The position numbers and the translations under genes are program-made. DNA of 64,000 nt from Spinacia oleracea (Eukaryota; Streptophyta; Magnoliopsida; Caryophyllales; Amaranthaceae). Shown here piece after piece: positions 46,757 through 59,222 of the stretch. Position 1 is the stretch's first letter. Every line of letters starts with the position of its first letter. Where the stretch lies: positions 4,813,747 through 4,877,746 of the forward strand of contig NC_079488.1 of NCBI RefSeq assembly GCF_020520425.1, given 5' to 3'. The notes under the pieces were generated by a model. The model worked only from the letters and a program-made list of their open reading frames with translations. It was not told the DNA's origin and searched no databases.

Positions 46757-49600
46757 ATTAAAAACTACAATTGAAAAGAATAAACAAATAAATAACCATT
46801 CACAGTTTCTCTTAATAAACTTAAATTCTAGCATACATGCATAATTCAATGTTTATTAAGCATTTTATTCAAGTTATGTGTTCCGGCAGGTGTGAATAAA
46901 ATGATTCCAAGATCCTAAAATCATTGAAGAACTAAGCACAGTTTGTCGACTTAATCCTAGAACATCTTAGGTAAGCAAAAGCCTTTTGCTAATAGTCTAG
47001 AAACTATTCTTGGTTGATAGGTACGTCTAAGAACTTATTAGGTAAACCTATCGAATTTGCCACGACATAAAAGGACTCCTTACTTATATCGTTGAGTTTC
47101 ACCAAAACTAACATGTACTCACAATTATTTGTGTACCTTGCCCCTTTAGGACCAATAAGTAACACCTCGCTGAGCGAAAACTATTACTAGATTGATGTAA
47201 AGGATATCCAAGCAAGTGTATATTTTGGCATGGCACCTTTTAACTCAATTTTTAAGTTTGGAACTTAAGGCTCTTACTATGTTGGTTAGATTTTAAGTGA
47301 ACTAAAATCCTTAATCATGCAACATAATCAAGCTTTTGATCTCATGCATTTTAAGACATATTTAAAGCAATAAATAACTTAAAACATGCATAAGATATTT
47401 GTGATCTAGTATGGCCCGACTTCATCTTGAAGCTTTGACTTCAAAGTCCGTCTTGAAAATCTCCGTGGGAGGCACCATTTTCTTCAAATAGGATAAGCTA
47501 TAACTAATTACAACTATTTGATGGTACGCAGACCATTTTGAATTAAAAAATAACTTTGGTGCTTTAGACCAATTACATTCAAATTAATGGTACGCAGACC
47601 ATATTTTCTATCCTATTTGGGCCATACTAGTCACTTCATAACCTGCAAAACAGTACATATACAATATATACCATTCACCCATTCATTATCATGAATGGCC
47701 CATATAGCTGGTTAGTAAAACACATTATGCATCACGTAAACATTTGCAGCAATTAATCAAGGTCACCAATAATCTACCAATTATTCAGTCCTTATTAATT
47801 CTAATCGAGTTGTTTTAACCTTAAGGATTTGTAGACCTAATCAAGAGTTTATGACTAAAAAGCGCTCCCACTCAAACCAATAAATTCATATGCTTTACTA
47901 ATTTTAAACATAAAATTGTATTTCTAGTCTAACCGGAAACATACAAATTTAATTAAAATTTAAAGCTCATATAAATTTATAATTGAATCCAAAAATTTAA
48001 TTTAATTTCAGTCGCATTTAAATTAATTCATGATTTTAATTTTAGTAAAATAATTAGAATAAATTCCATTTATTATAATTATAATATTCAAAATTAAAAT
48101 CCAAGAAATTAATTCAAATTATTAATTTTAAAATTAATTAAAATTACGTGAACTGAAATTTTCAAATTAAACATTCAAAACGATCTAATCGTAACGCAAA
48201 CACCCTACGCGTTGCACGCCCATGGGCCGTACGCACACAGCCATTGCTGGCCATGTGCGCGCAGCCCATGCGCTCGTCGCATAGCTGCTGCTGTCTCATC
48301 GCAAGCCTCCGCACAGCGCCCCATCGCACGCGAGCTATCGCTCGCAGTGCGCGCGCGAGATCGCTCGCTGGGCGCGCTGGCTCGCTCGCTGTGCGCGCGA
48401 GCCATCGCTCGCTGGGGCGCGACATCGCTCGCTGGGCGAGCGACATCGCGCGCTGCGCGCGCGAGCCATCGCTCGCTGGCGCGAGCCATCGCTCGCTGGT
48501 GCGCGATATCGCTCGCTGGGCGAGCGACATCGCGCGCTGCGCGCGCGAGCAGTGCTGGGCGCAGCGCTCGTGGCACGCGAGCTTGCGCTCGCTGCGCGCG
48601 AGGCTGCGCGCACTTGTGCGAGGCAGCGCGCGTTGTGGCGCAGCTCGCTTGCTGCCCACACGCGACTGCCTTGGCTCGCCCTTCGCCCATGCCCATTCGT
48701 TCATTGCTCGTGGCACACGACACAAGGCAGGGCTGCTGCCTTGTGCTCGTGCACTACGCCCTTGCTCATTGCATTCGTGCCGCACGGGCGACGAGCTCCC
48801 TTGCTCGTCGTCGCATGCCCGCATTATACAACACCCCTTAAGGGTAACACGAAGCGTCCATTGCTTCGTGCGTGCAAGTTATTTGAACGAATCGCAAAAA
48901 AATTTAAAATTTATATTTAAAATTAATGACAAATTAATAAATATTATTAATTTCATAATTTTAGGGCGAAAAATCGAAAATTTATTATCCAATTGATTTC
49001 CGATTGTTATGGATTCAAGTCTAGGTCATAAAAATTTAAAATTTATCGTAAATTTACAATTTTTATGGTGGTTTTTAATCATAGGTTTCTAATTAAATTA
49101 CAATTAATTATGAAAATCAAATTAATTCTAAATTATTCTAATTTTCAACAAATTAATCATAATTACAAATTAGATTGCATAATTAACAAGACTAGGCATT
49201 CAAACTTGTTAAACATATGCAGTAGGTCAATCAAAAATTCAAGATTTATCAACAGGAATCGCAAATATTTAATTTAACATCTTAAATTTACGAAATTTTG
49301 CATTCGAAAAACTAAAACCTTCGAAAAGTCATAGTTAGGCTTCGAATTTGAGAATTCTGGGTTCGGCAGAAAAATACTATTTTTGTCAAAATTTTAGAAT
49401 GCCTTTTACATGCGGAATTGACACAAAAATCACTCAATTCGGATGAGTAATGAAGAAACTGCCGAAAAACTGCGTACGTATAATTAAATAAACGCAATTT
49501 GCAATTAATTAACAATTACGAAAATTAATCACCCCTTTTAATTCTTGCAAATTTGTAATATTTAACCATGTTCATGCAATTTAGATTATGAAAATAATAA
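46757..49600 (-). other. Untranslated leader of element D with GC-rich repeat island
   Basis: Same structure as in A and B. The GC-rich island is at about 48190-48880 and is longer than in B by repeat units of the CGAGCGATGTCGCGC type. Confidence 0.75.
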
Positions 49601-49615
49601 GGGGCTCTGATACCA
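49601..49615 (-). other. Primer binding site of element D (canonical)
   Basis: The minus strand reads TGGTATCAGAGCCCC one base inside the LTR. It fits the usual Copia initiator Met-tRNA site over TGGTATCAGAGC, without the extra C of A and B. Confidence 0.85.
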
Positions 49616-49616
49616 C

Positions 49617-50998
49617 TGTTAGGTTATGATACATATGACATTTACATAGATCATGCGGAAACAACCATTAACCCAGGAAACATATTATTTACACATAATC
49701 ATATAGCATAATTAGATGCATACTCTTTGTTGCGTGCCTTCCCTAGCTGCGCCCGAACCGAACAAGAACAAGTCTTTTAGGACTTCAAATGTCGTCCCTC
49801 CGTAGATAGTCCACAGCACGTCCGGATCCGCCTTAAGATTGACCAACTAGAACCGCCCTTAAGGTACTAGAAAATTCGGCACTTTTATGAGCAAGATGTG
49901 TTTTTAATTTTCTCTCAAAAAACTCACTTTTGAATACTTTGAAACTTATGTATAAATTATGACCCCTAGGCCTTTATTTATAGAGTTATGGAAAAGGAAT
50001 CGTAATCCTAGTAGGATGCGAATTAATTGGAATTAGAATCCTACATGAATTCTATTTAATTAATTTATCCAATTAGGAATAGACATTTAATCATACACTG
50101 ACTCTTGCAGATTCAGGAATCATGCATGAGCACAAACTCACACACACACGGCAGCCACAAGGGCTGCCCATGCGTGCGAGCAGCAGCCCGCGCAGCACGG
50201 CCCACGCAGCCGTGGCCCTTGGCGCGCGCTGGGCCTGCCTTGCGGTAGGCCTGGGCGCTGCCTTGGCTGGGCTTGTGGCGCGCACGCTTGCTGGGCGATG
50301 GCCCCGGCTTCGTGCTGGGCCTTCGTCCGGCAAGCCTCGTCCGATGCTAATTCGTACGATACGCTTCCGATTAAATTTCCATTTCCGGAATCTATTTCCG
50401 ATACGAACAATATTTAATATTTCCGATTCCGGAATTAATTTCCGTTTCGAACAAATATTTAATATTTCCGTTTCCGGAATTATTTTCCGATTCCGGCAAT
50501 ATTTCCGATTCTGACAATATTTCCGTTTCCGGCAATATTTCCGATTCTGACAATATTTCCATTTCCAATAATATTTTCCGATACGTACCATGTTTCCGTT
50601 TCCGGCAACATCTACGACTTGGATAATATTCATATTTCCGATACGATCCATATTTCCGTTTCCGGCAATATCATCGTTTCCGGAGTATTCATTTCTTGCC
50701 TGTGACGATCTTAGCTCCCACTGAAACCAAGATCCGTCGGTTCCGAATATTCATAGATGGAGTATTTAATGCCATTAAATACTTGATCCGTTTACGTACT
50801 ATTTGTGTGACCCTACGGGTTCAGTCAAGAGTAAGCTGTGGATTAATATCATTAATTCCACTTGAACTGAAGCGGCCTCTAGCTAGGCATTCAGCTCACT
50901 TGATCTCACTGAATTATTAACTTGTTAATTAATACTGAACCGCATTTATTAGACTTAACATAGAATGCATACTTGGACCAAGGGCATTATTTCCTTCA
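49617..50998 (-). repeat. 5' LTR of element D
   Basis: 1382 bp on the minus strand, TG at 50998 and CA at 49617, nearly identical to 30228-31609. A TATA box stands at 49975-49982. Confidence 0.95.
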
Positions 50999-51007
50999 AT
51001 TTTAGTA

Positions 51008-51132
<125 letters not shown>

Positions 51133-51262
51133 TAATAGTAAAAATCTTTAATTCTTAAAAAGTGCGCTTCACTTCGATGAAACTCGCGTCTTGCGCTTGC
51201 GCTTTGCGCTTAAGCTCTAGGACTCATATCGCTTTAGTGCGCTTTGCGCTTTTTTATACACT

Positions 51263-51697
51263 GAACCCACCACATCACCAAGAAGGATACAATTTTATCT
51301 CTATAAATGTCCATCACTCGTCGAATCACTACAGATATATTATCGTCTAATAGGGTGGAGACAGACAAATGTTTATTAAATTCGCTTCACCGATTTTTTT
51401 TATTTTTATTTTGATATAAATATTTTATGGAGATATTTAAGATAATAATATTCATGGAATTGAGAATACTCCGTACTCGTAAAGTTATAAGATTTTAGAT
51501 ATTAGTTAATTTATTTGGTGATAGTTTTCAACTTTTCATATCTTATTGTTGTGTGTCCATTTAATTAATAAATAGTGGGTCAACTACATACTTCTTAAAA
51601 CATTAATAATTAAAATAAAAATAGGCAATAAAAAATTTTGACTCGTGCATCGCACGGGTCTTATTTTTCATATATGCAAAGATATTCATAATTTCAT
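51263..51697. other. AT-rich spacer with Helitron-like hairpin
   Basis: CGTGCATCGCACGGG near 51645 resembles the 3' hairpin of the Helitrons in this window on the minus strand, but no CTRR end follows. Nothing else is recognisable. Confidence 0.35.
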
Positions 51698-52240
51698 GGA
51701 TTTTTTGGTTTTTACTACCTTGAAAATACACCACTTTTGTATTTACTACCTTATGAAAATTTTATTTTAAATTACTACCTTAAAGTTTCAATTTATTTTT
51801 ATTTACTACCACTTTACAGTTTTCTCATTTTAAAATTGAGATATCTCTTTCGTTTCTTAATCATTTTAAGTGATTCAAAGCCCATTCTTCTCATTTATGT
51901 GTAAGGATTCCATAGAGATCTTGCTTTTAAAATTTTACAAAAGGTAAAACTAATTAAATATTATATGTAAAAGTTTAAAATATATATGAATTATCAAACG
52001 AATTGTTTTAAAATGTCATTCTCAATGCAATCCCTATAGAGCAAGGAGAATAACGAACTTTGAATCACAATAAACGATTAAGAAACGAAAGAGATATCTT
52101 AATTTAAAAATGAGAAAACCGTAAAGTGGTAGTAAATAAAAAAAATTTGGAAGTTTAAGGTAGTAATTTAAAATAAAAATTTCATAAGGTAGTAAATACA
52201 AAAGTGGTGTATTTTTAAGGTAGTAAATACCAAAATTTCC
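51698..52240. mobile_element. MULE-type MITE with long inverted repeats, 9-bp TSD
   Basis: TAATTTCAT stands on both sides (51689-51697, 52241-52249), the 9-bp duplication of Mutator-like elements. Arms of about 190 bp (ACTACCTT, AATACACCACTTTTGTATTT, AAACGAAAGAGATAT) face each other around a centre near 51960. There is no coding capacity. Confidence 0.88.
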
Positions 52241-52608
52241 TAATTTCATTGTATAAATGTGTGAGAATGTACCATGATATTGTATAAAAGATTAAAGGAG
52301 TATGTATGTATATTAGTAATATTGTCAATAATATTATTGTGTATAAAAGTATTACACAAAATCGCATTCCAAATAAAAAGTTCATGATACGTTATTTAAG
52401 TAAAATATACAAAGATATGATTATGTCAGGTAGTACTCCGTATGATTACGATATTATGCATGAGATTGACTACGTAAAACATAGATGTATTTTGTGAAAT
52501 TTTTCATATTGATAAGTCATTGTTATCATGAAATGCAGTCAGCCTATTCTGACAATAATGTATCTATTGCAATTAATTTTATGTGCAATATATATACACT
52601 TTTTTATA

Positions 52609-52941
52609 CTACCTTCGTTCTTGAAAGTTCTTTACGCTTTCCGTTTTAGTATGTTCCTGAAAGTTCTTTGCACTCTGCTTTATTCCATTTTTAGCATATT
52701 AACTTTACATGTGTGCCTTCATTTGATCCACTACAACATGCAACTTGCAATATTTTATTATAGGAATCCACCATTACTTACCCAATCACAATATTTTAAT
52801 ATTAATTTTCATCCTAGCACATTGTTGGAAAATTTATAGCCACTCATTTTCTCATTTGTTACCCCACCATCACATGTTCACAAAAATTCCTTAATTACCG
52901 TGCAAATAGTAAGCGTAAAGATCATTTAGGAATGGAGGTAG
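52609..52941. mobile_element. Stowaway-like MITE (diverged)
   Basis: The left CTACCTTCGTTCTTGAAAG and the right, reversed, CTACCTCCATTCCTAAATG with TCTTTACGCTT in both arms form inverted ends. The exact right edge is uncertain. Confidence 0.6.
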
Positions 52942-53057
52942 GCATTGATCTTGTGGACTTAATTTCAGTTCCATTTAGTCTAATTCAGTCCAGTTCAGCT
53001 CCATTTAGTTCAGTTCAGTTCAGTTTATCTTCTTATTTAGTGATCTTATTTTATTAT

Positions 53058-53466
53058 TATTTGGCAAATACAACCCAGTAAAGTTCCCTATTTGTCAATT
53101 ACAACCCCAAACTTTTAATTTTGCCAATCACAATCTCAAACTTATACATCCATTTTAAATTACAACCGAAGTCATTTCTCGACAAAAATCACCGGAAGAT
53201 AATGTCATATTTCGATTTTTTTAATTTTAATTTTTCGATTTTATTGTTTTAGTTCTTATTTTTCGATTTAATTTTCTTTATAGATTATGTAATTGTTTTT
53301 TTAGTAACATTATGACATCATTTTTCGGTAAAGTTTGCTGGAAAAGAACTCTGAGTTGTGATTTAAGATGGATGTATAAGTTTAAGGTTGTAATTGATAA
53401 AATTAGAAGTTTGAGGTTATTATTGGCAAATATGAAACTTTATTAGGTTGTATTTGACAAAATTTC
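53058..53466. mobile_element. Foldback MITE
   Basis: The left GGCAAATACAACCCAGTAAAG and right arm CTTTATTAGGTTGTATTTGAC are inverse complements with changes; AAGTTTAAGGTTGTAATTG also pairs with CAATTACAACCCCAAACTT. No clear target duplication was found. Confidence 0.6.
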
Positions 53467-53473
53467 CTTATTA

Positions 53474-53801
53474 CTCCCTCCGTCCCGGAATACTCGACCC
53501 GGTTTGACCGGCACAGAGTTTAAGGGACTTGAATTGACTTATTTAATTTAATAGGTAGTAGTTGATAGTGGGGTATTATTTTAATGTAGTTAGTGGGAGG
53601 TGTGTTAAGAGGTGGGGTTGGGGGAGAGTAGGGGTTGAATTTTTAATTATTTTTTGTATGGAGTAGGGGGTAGGTGGGTTAATAGGGGTGGAGTGAGAAA
53701 TAATATAATATTGTTAGAATATTTCCATTTTTAGAAATAGGTCAAGTATTAAGGGACGGCCCGATAAGGAAAACAGGTCAAGTATTCCGGGACGGAGGGA
53801 G
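53474..53801. mobile_element. Mariner/Stowaway-like MITE, 328 bp
   Basis: CTCCCTCCGTCCCGGAATAC at the left and GTATTCCGGGACGGAGGGAG at the right are perfect inverse complements of 20 bp. TA stands at both edges (53472-53473, 53802-53803). Confidence 0.92.
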
Positions 53802-53865
53802 TATTTTTATAATTATAATGTTAAATATTACTATTAATTATATTGGAATGTTCATCTTTATTTTC

Positions 53866-53902
<37 letters not shown>

Positions 53903-55414
53903 ATTTTTATTATTTATTATTATTACCATTATAAGCTTTCGAATTTTATTACACTTTTTAAAACATTATTGTTAGAAAAATATATAAATACATTTGATCT
54001 TCATCCTTCTCATCAACTCATTCGTTCCACAATTATGTTCAAATTTAGAATTTTGACATTATTAACAATTGAACAAAATCTTCTAAATTACTTCCAATAC
54101 ACAAGAAAAAAACATATTTATATGGGGTATTGTTTGATTCGTCTCAATGAGTAATTTAATAATATCAAAATTTTATATTTTTTACAAATACATAATTAGT
54201 GATATAAATGATCTAAAATGTGCATTGGAAAATGTGAAAAGTATAAATTGGAACATCAATATGGAACGGGGGGCCTGAGTATTACATACCCATTTAATAC
54301 CCACTTTATGTATCCCGGTCCACCATTTATCTTATTATGATTCTTTTCATAATTGTGCAATCACTTTCTTTTATTCTGTTCTCAGCGATATAAACATAAA
54401 CAGAGAGAGTATTTATTTAGTTAAATTTTTGGGTCAATATTACGACATATAAACCCTTAATTATAAGATATAACCATTATAAATTCTACGATGGCTAATC
54501 GAGTTAGAAATTTTAAAATCATATTTGCCCCTTCACCCCCAGTATGATATAATATGATATATTTTTAGTAGATCAAATATTTTACATTATAATATGCACC
54601 CACTTTATTCGACCAAATATTCATTCAAAAATGTCATACTCCACCCTCTTAACTCAATTGACTCATTTAAAAATTTATCTTATTCATCAACTTTTAAATC
54701 GAACTTAAAATAAATTGTAAAATACAAATTAATATCTTTCTAAGTTATATGTACATATATGCTCACCTATCTTATCTTGTTATGTCTTTTGTATATTATT
54801 AGCTTTCGGTTTTTATTACACTTTAAAAAAAGTAGAAAAAAAATATAAATCCATTCGATCTTCATCCTTCTCATCTATTACTTACCCATTTTATGTTTCT
54901 ATCTATAATTGTGCAATAACTTTCTTTTATTATGTTCTTGGCGATATAAACATAAACATATGGAGTACTTATTTAGTTAAATTTTTGTGTCGATATTACG
55001 ACATATACTTTCATTAAATTAGTTTTGCATGTACATAATATGAAACAGATCAGTTGCGTTGACATTTACTTCGTATGTCGTAATACCATTTAATGTTTAC
55101 TACTTCACTAATACATAAATATAAAAGATATTTTTTAGTTAGGCAACAATATCTTTTAAAATATACTTCGGAATAAGATATTGAATTGAAATATATCCTT
55201 CAGATAAATGATTTGTTTAATTAGGAAGGGGAAAAGAGTTGGAATTTTTGTTGGTATGTTTATTATCAATGGAATCTTTACGACTTATAATGAAAATCAA
55301 TTATATTTTTCCTTAACTAAATTGTTTTAATTATTTTTATTTAATTAAAAGAGAGGCGAATCAATGAGTGACATTTGTCATCACCACATTGATTTCCTCT
55401 CTTTTAGTATAATA
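53802..55414. other. AT-rich intergenic region
   Basis: It has an (ATT) microsatellite at 53869-53900 and a partly duplicated segment (TTCATCCTTCTCATC, GATATAAACATAAACA near 54000-54420 and 54860-54970). CTCTTTTAGTATAATA near 55398-55414 resembles a Helitron 5' end read on the minus strand. No gene is seen. Confidence 0.5.
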
Positions 55415-55885
55415 CTAGTTTAGGGCCCGTGCAACGCACGGCTACTACTAAAACAATTTATTATTTTAATAGTAACTAAAATACTTGTGATATTAGGAAA
55501 ACATGAAAGTAAAAAGGATATATGAAAAAGTATAAATTCAAAGTTGTGTAAAAATAATATTCAAATGAACTAAATTTGCATATTACTATGCAAAGTTAAA
55601 AATTATAGTCGTTTACTTGTATGTAGAACGATCTAACAACGTTAACCAAACCCGAATGACTCAAGACTAATTTTTGAAAAGAGCCGAGCATAACCGAGTT
55701 AGTCAAATACAACATATTTTGAATTGAGTAAAATCTTGATAAATAAACTTATATGTTAGTCTACTTACCATGTATTATTATTTTAATTAACATTCTTACT
55801 TACCAGTTAGCATGTATTATATTATTAATAGTAGACTAACATTAGAAGTTCATTTATCAATATTTTTTATATTTCTTATCAGATT

Positions 55886-55902
55886 AAAAAGTTATAATAT
55901 TA
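55886..55902. repeat. LINE target site duplication, left copy
   Basis: AAAAAGTTATAATATTA, 17 bp, repeated exactly at 58961-58977 after the poly-A tail; part of its A run may belong to the tail. Confidence 0.9.
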
Positions 55903-58827
55903 GATGATAGGATAGGATCCATAGTTAGACTTTCTGAAGTGCAGCCAATGAGGAACTGTATGCTCCATTGTAAGCTAACTGAAGTAAAAACAGTAGGGAG
56001 ACTCTATACTTGGAACAACAAGCAAGATGGAGAGGATAGAGTTTTCTCTAGAATTGATAGGGTGTTGGCTAACTCAGAGTGGAATGATTTGTTTGATACT
56101 GCTGAGGCAAACTTCATGCCAGAAGGTCATTATGATCACAGTCCCATGCTTCTCAATTGCTATCAAAGAGCACCTCAAAAAAGACCCTTTCGTTTTTTCA
56201 ATATGTGGACCACTTCCCCTAGGTTCAACACCATTGTTGAGGAGAACTGGAAAAAGTATGTGTATGGGTGTCCCATGTATAGGGTGATGCAGAAACTGAA
56301 GTGGATAAAAATGGACCTAAAAGTTTTGAATCAAGAGGGTTACAACAATGTTGAAGCTGAACAGATCAAAAGACACAAAGCTTTGCTTGAAGTGCAGAAT
56401 CTTCTTCATTCTACTCCTGGTGATCAGGGGCTAGCTTCAAGGGAGAAAGTAGCATCAGATGAGTATAGAAGAGCTAGAGAGAACTACCTTTCTTTCCTGC
56501 AGCAAACAGCAAAAGTGCAATGGCTTCAGAATGGTGATGATAACACAAAAGCTTTCCACCAAAGTATTAGACAAAGGAGAAAACAAAACAGAATTTATGC
56601 CATTCATAATGGGGAAGGAAAATGGGTTCAAACTGATACAGAAGTTCAAATGGCTTTTGTGCAGTTTTACAAAAATCTTTTCTGTACCACTATGGAGAAT
56701 AAAGCACCATTACTTGATGCAGTCATGGATATGGGACCTAGACTGAATGACACTCACAGAGGAAGATTAGCTTGTTCTGTTACAGTGGAGGACATTAAGA
56801 GGGTGTTAGATACAATCCCTAGTTCTAAAGCTCCTGGGATGGATGGCTTTAACAGTCATTTCTTCAGAACTACTTGGGATACCATCAAAGGGGATATCCA
56901 CAGTGCAATCAAAGATTTTTTTGAAACAGGAAAAATTCTAAAAGAAGTGAACATCACTTCTATCACTCTGGTGCCTAAGGTGAAAGTGACCTCTTCAGTG
57001 GGGGATTTTAGACCCATAGCCTGCTGTTCTGTCATTTACAAGTGTATCTCTAAGCTTATGTGTGAGAAACTTAATTAAGTTCTTCCAGATATTATCTCCC
57101 ACAACCAAGGAGCATTTGTAGCTGGGAGATCTATCCTTCACAATGTGCTTATTTGTCAAGACATAGTGAAGATGTACAGAAATAGCCAGAAAGTACCTTG
57201 TTGCATGATGAAACTTGATTTACAAAAGGCCTATGATACAGTGGAATGGAGCTTCTTAGAGGAAGTTATGGTCAATTTGGGTTTCCCCTCCCATTTCACC
57301 AAGCTTGTTATGACCTGTCTCACCACCACTCAATATTCAATATTGATCAATGGGGTGCCCACTGAGTTAATTCAGCCAACTAGAGGCCTGAGACAAGGGG
57401 ACCCTCTCTCCCCTCTTCTGTTCACTCTCTGTATGGAATATTTTTCCAGAACTATGAAAGCAATTGGTCAACACCCTCAATTCAGATTTCACTCTAGATG
57501 CAAACTGCTAGCTTTGAATCATATGTGCTTTGCTGGTGACCTCTTAATGTTCTGTAAGGGGGACCCCAAAGTGGTGAACATTATGTTGGAAGGTTTCAAC
57601 TTGTTCTCTGAAACCACAGGGCTTAAGGTTAATACTCACAAGTCCTCCATCTATTGCTGTGGTATAAATCAGGAGGACATGAACACTATTGGGCACCTTT
57701 CTGGTTTCAGATTTGGGTCACTCCCTTTCAAGTATTTAGGTGTCCCAATCAGTACTGGTAAGCTGAAAAGTAGTGACTGTGAAGCTTTGGTTGAAAAGAT
57801 GACTCTCAGAATAAAAGTTTGGAGCTCTAGAAACATCTCTTTTGCTGGAAGAATTCAACTCATAAACTCAGTGCTCATGAGCATCTGTGTGTATTGGGCT
57901 CAAATGTTTGTTTTCCCCAAAGCTGTCTTGAGGAAAATAAATGCTGTTTGCAGATCTTATTTGTGGCATGGTTCTTATGATGATTGCAGACCTGGTTCTG
58001 TAGCTTGGGACAAACTTTGTTGGCCTAAAACACAGGGAGGGTTGGGTTTTAGGAATCTGCTTCTTTGGAACAGGGCTGCTATTGGAAAATTGGCATGGGC
58101 TGTGGCTCAAAAATAGGATAACTTATGGGTAAGATGGATCCATGCAGTTTATGTGAAGAGAAAGAACTGGTCTGATTTCACCCCCACTTCTACAGCAAGC
58201 TGGGTGGTGAAATATATCTGTCATGTCAAAAAATGGTGCAATGACAAATTCAGTGAGCAATGGCTTTTTGATACTGCCTATACCATTAGAGGTATGTACA
58301 CCAGAATGATTGAGGGGGGTATGAAGGTCCAATGGTCTCATTATATTTGGAACAGGTTAACTGTCCCTAAACACAGGTTCATCCTGTGGTTAGCTATCCA
58401 AGGCAAACTGAAAACAAAGGATAGACTGCATCAATATGGAATAGGAACTGATGATTTGTGTTCCATCTGTGGTAGAGAAACTGAGTCAAGCATTCATCTG
58501 TTCTTTGATTGCTGTTTTAGTGATGACTGTAAGAAGGCTGTGCTCACTTGGGTTGGCATTCCTGGTGGGGATCTAGGCCTGTTCCCCCTTCTCAGAAAGG
58601 CTGAAAGATACACTAAGGGTGATTTTAGAAGGAAAGTAATGTACATAGTGATTGCTGGTCTTGTGTACCATATTTGGAAGGCTAGGAATGAAAGTGTGTG
58701 GCTGTTGAAGACCCCCACTGTGAATCAAGTGGTCAAGAATGTGCAGACTGATGTTAGAGGCAGAATTCAGAACATCATGGGTAGGAAAGTGAGTTCCAGA
58801 GATAGGGATTGGTTTTCTTCACTCTAG
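55903..58827 (+). pseudogene. LINE ORF2 (endonuclease end, reverse transcriptase, zf-RVT), broken
   Basis: A single frame runs from the truncation point to 58827 with two stops, TAA 57076-57078 and TAG 58114-58116, and no frameshift. It shows the endonuclease C-terminus (RLYTWNNKQ, SRIDRVLAN, YDHSPML), reverse transcriptase blocks (APGMDGFNSHFF, MMKLDLQKAYDTVEW, GLRQGDPLSPLLF) and the zinc-binding zf-RVT region (KHRFILWLAIQGKLKTKDRL, CSICGRETESSIHLFFDC). The catalytic FADD motif reads FAGD (57529-57540), so the enzyme would be dead even without the stops. The original N-terminal endonuclease and ORF1 are absent. Confidence 0.92.
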
Positions 58828-58960
58828 TTTGGGTGTTGTTTAGGCTTTTTAGCTAAGTGTTCTTAGCTTCTGTTTTCTTAGTGTAGCTGTTGGGCTGTCA
58901 CTTTGAGTTGTAAATTGGTGGTTGGTAATTAATAAAATCTGTTACTTGCTTGCCAAAAAA
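55903..58960 (+). mobile_element. L1-type LINE, 5'-truncated, with poly-A tail
   Basis: It begins inside the endonuclease domain, runs through reverse transcriptase and zf-RVT regions, and ends with AATAAA (58931) and a poly-A run from 58955, bounded by the 17-bp duplication. The 5' loss is typical of incomplete target-primed reverse transcription. It inserted into a Helitron. Confidence 0.93.
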
Positions 58961-59222
58961 AAAAAGTTATAATATTACATAAAATCATCTATGAAAAAAT
59001 AATATTGATTTAGCTTTCCTCCAATAATATATTATGCAGTACACATCTATGGTAATTAAAATATATTTTTATCTTAGTTTCCTAAAAAAAAACAATGTAA
59101 TTTATTTATTTTAAAGTAAAAAAAAATAAAAAATCATTTTGGCGGGAAAAAATTGCACCACAAAATGACACGTGTCATTCTTGGTGTCTCTTTTAGTATT
59201 TAGTAATAGATATAGATATAGA

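Larger units (their letters stand above)
30228..50998 (-). mobile_element. Ty1/Copia retrotransposon D, minus strand, holding element B
   Basis: TG...CA ends, two 1382-bp LTRs and the 5-bp target duplication ATTTT (30223-30227, 50999-51003) define it. Without B it is about 10.45 kb. It has a canonical primer binding site, leader, gag-pol with a single stop, and a polypurine tract. B split its 3' untranslated part at CTTGT. The two LTRs differ at one place that I saw (30396 against 49785), so insertion was recent. Confidence 0.95.
55415..59216 (-). mobile_element. Non-autonomous Helitron interrupted by a LINE
   Basis: Minus strand: the 3' end is hairpin CCGTGCGTTGCACGG, spacer and CTAG before a T (55415-55418). 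The 5' end is TCTATTACTAAATACTAAAA with GAGACACC near 59190-59216; TATAGA repeats make the exact first base ambiguous (59210 or 59216). Without the LINE it is about 0.75 kb. It lies beside what may be the 5' end of another Helitron. Confidence 0.7.

Noticed and set aside
53843-54154. 103-codon frame starting in an (ATT) microsatellite
   Set aside because: Low-complexity Ile/Tyr run and AT-rich sequence with no similarity that I recognise.
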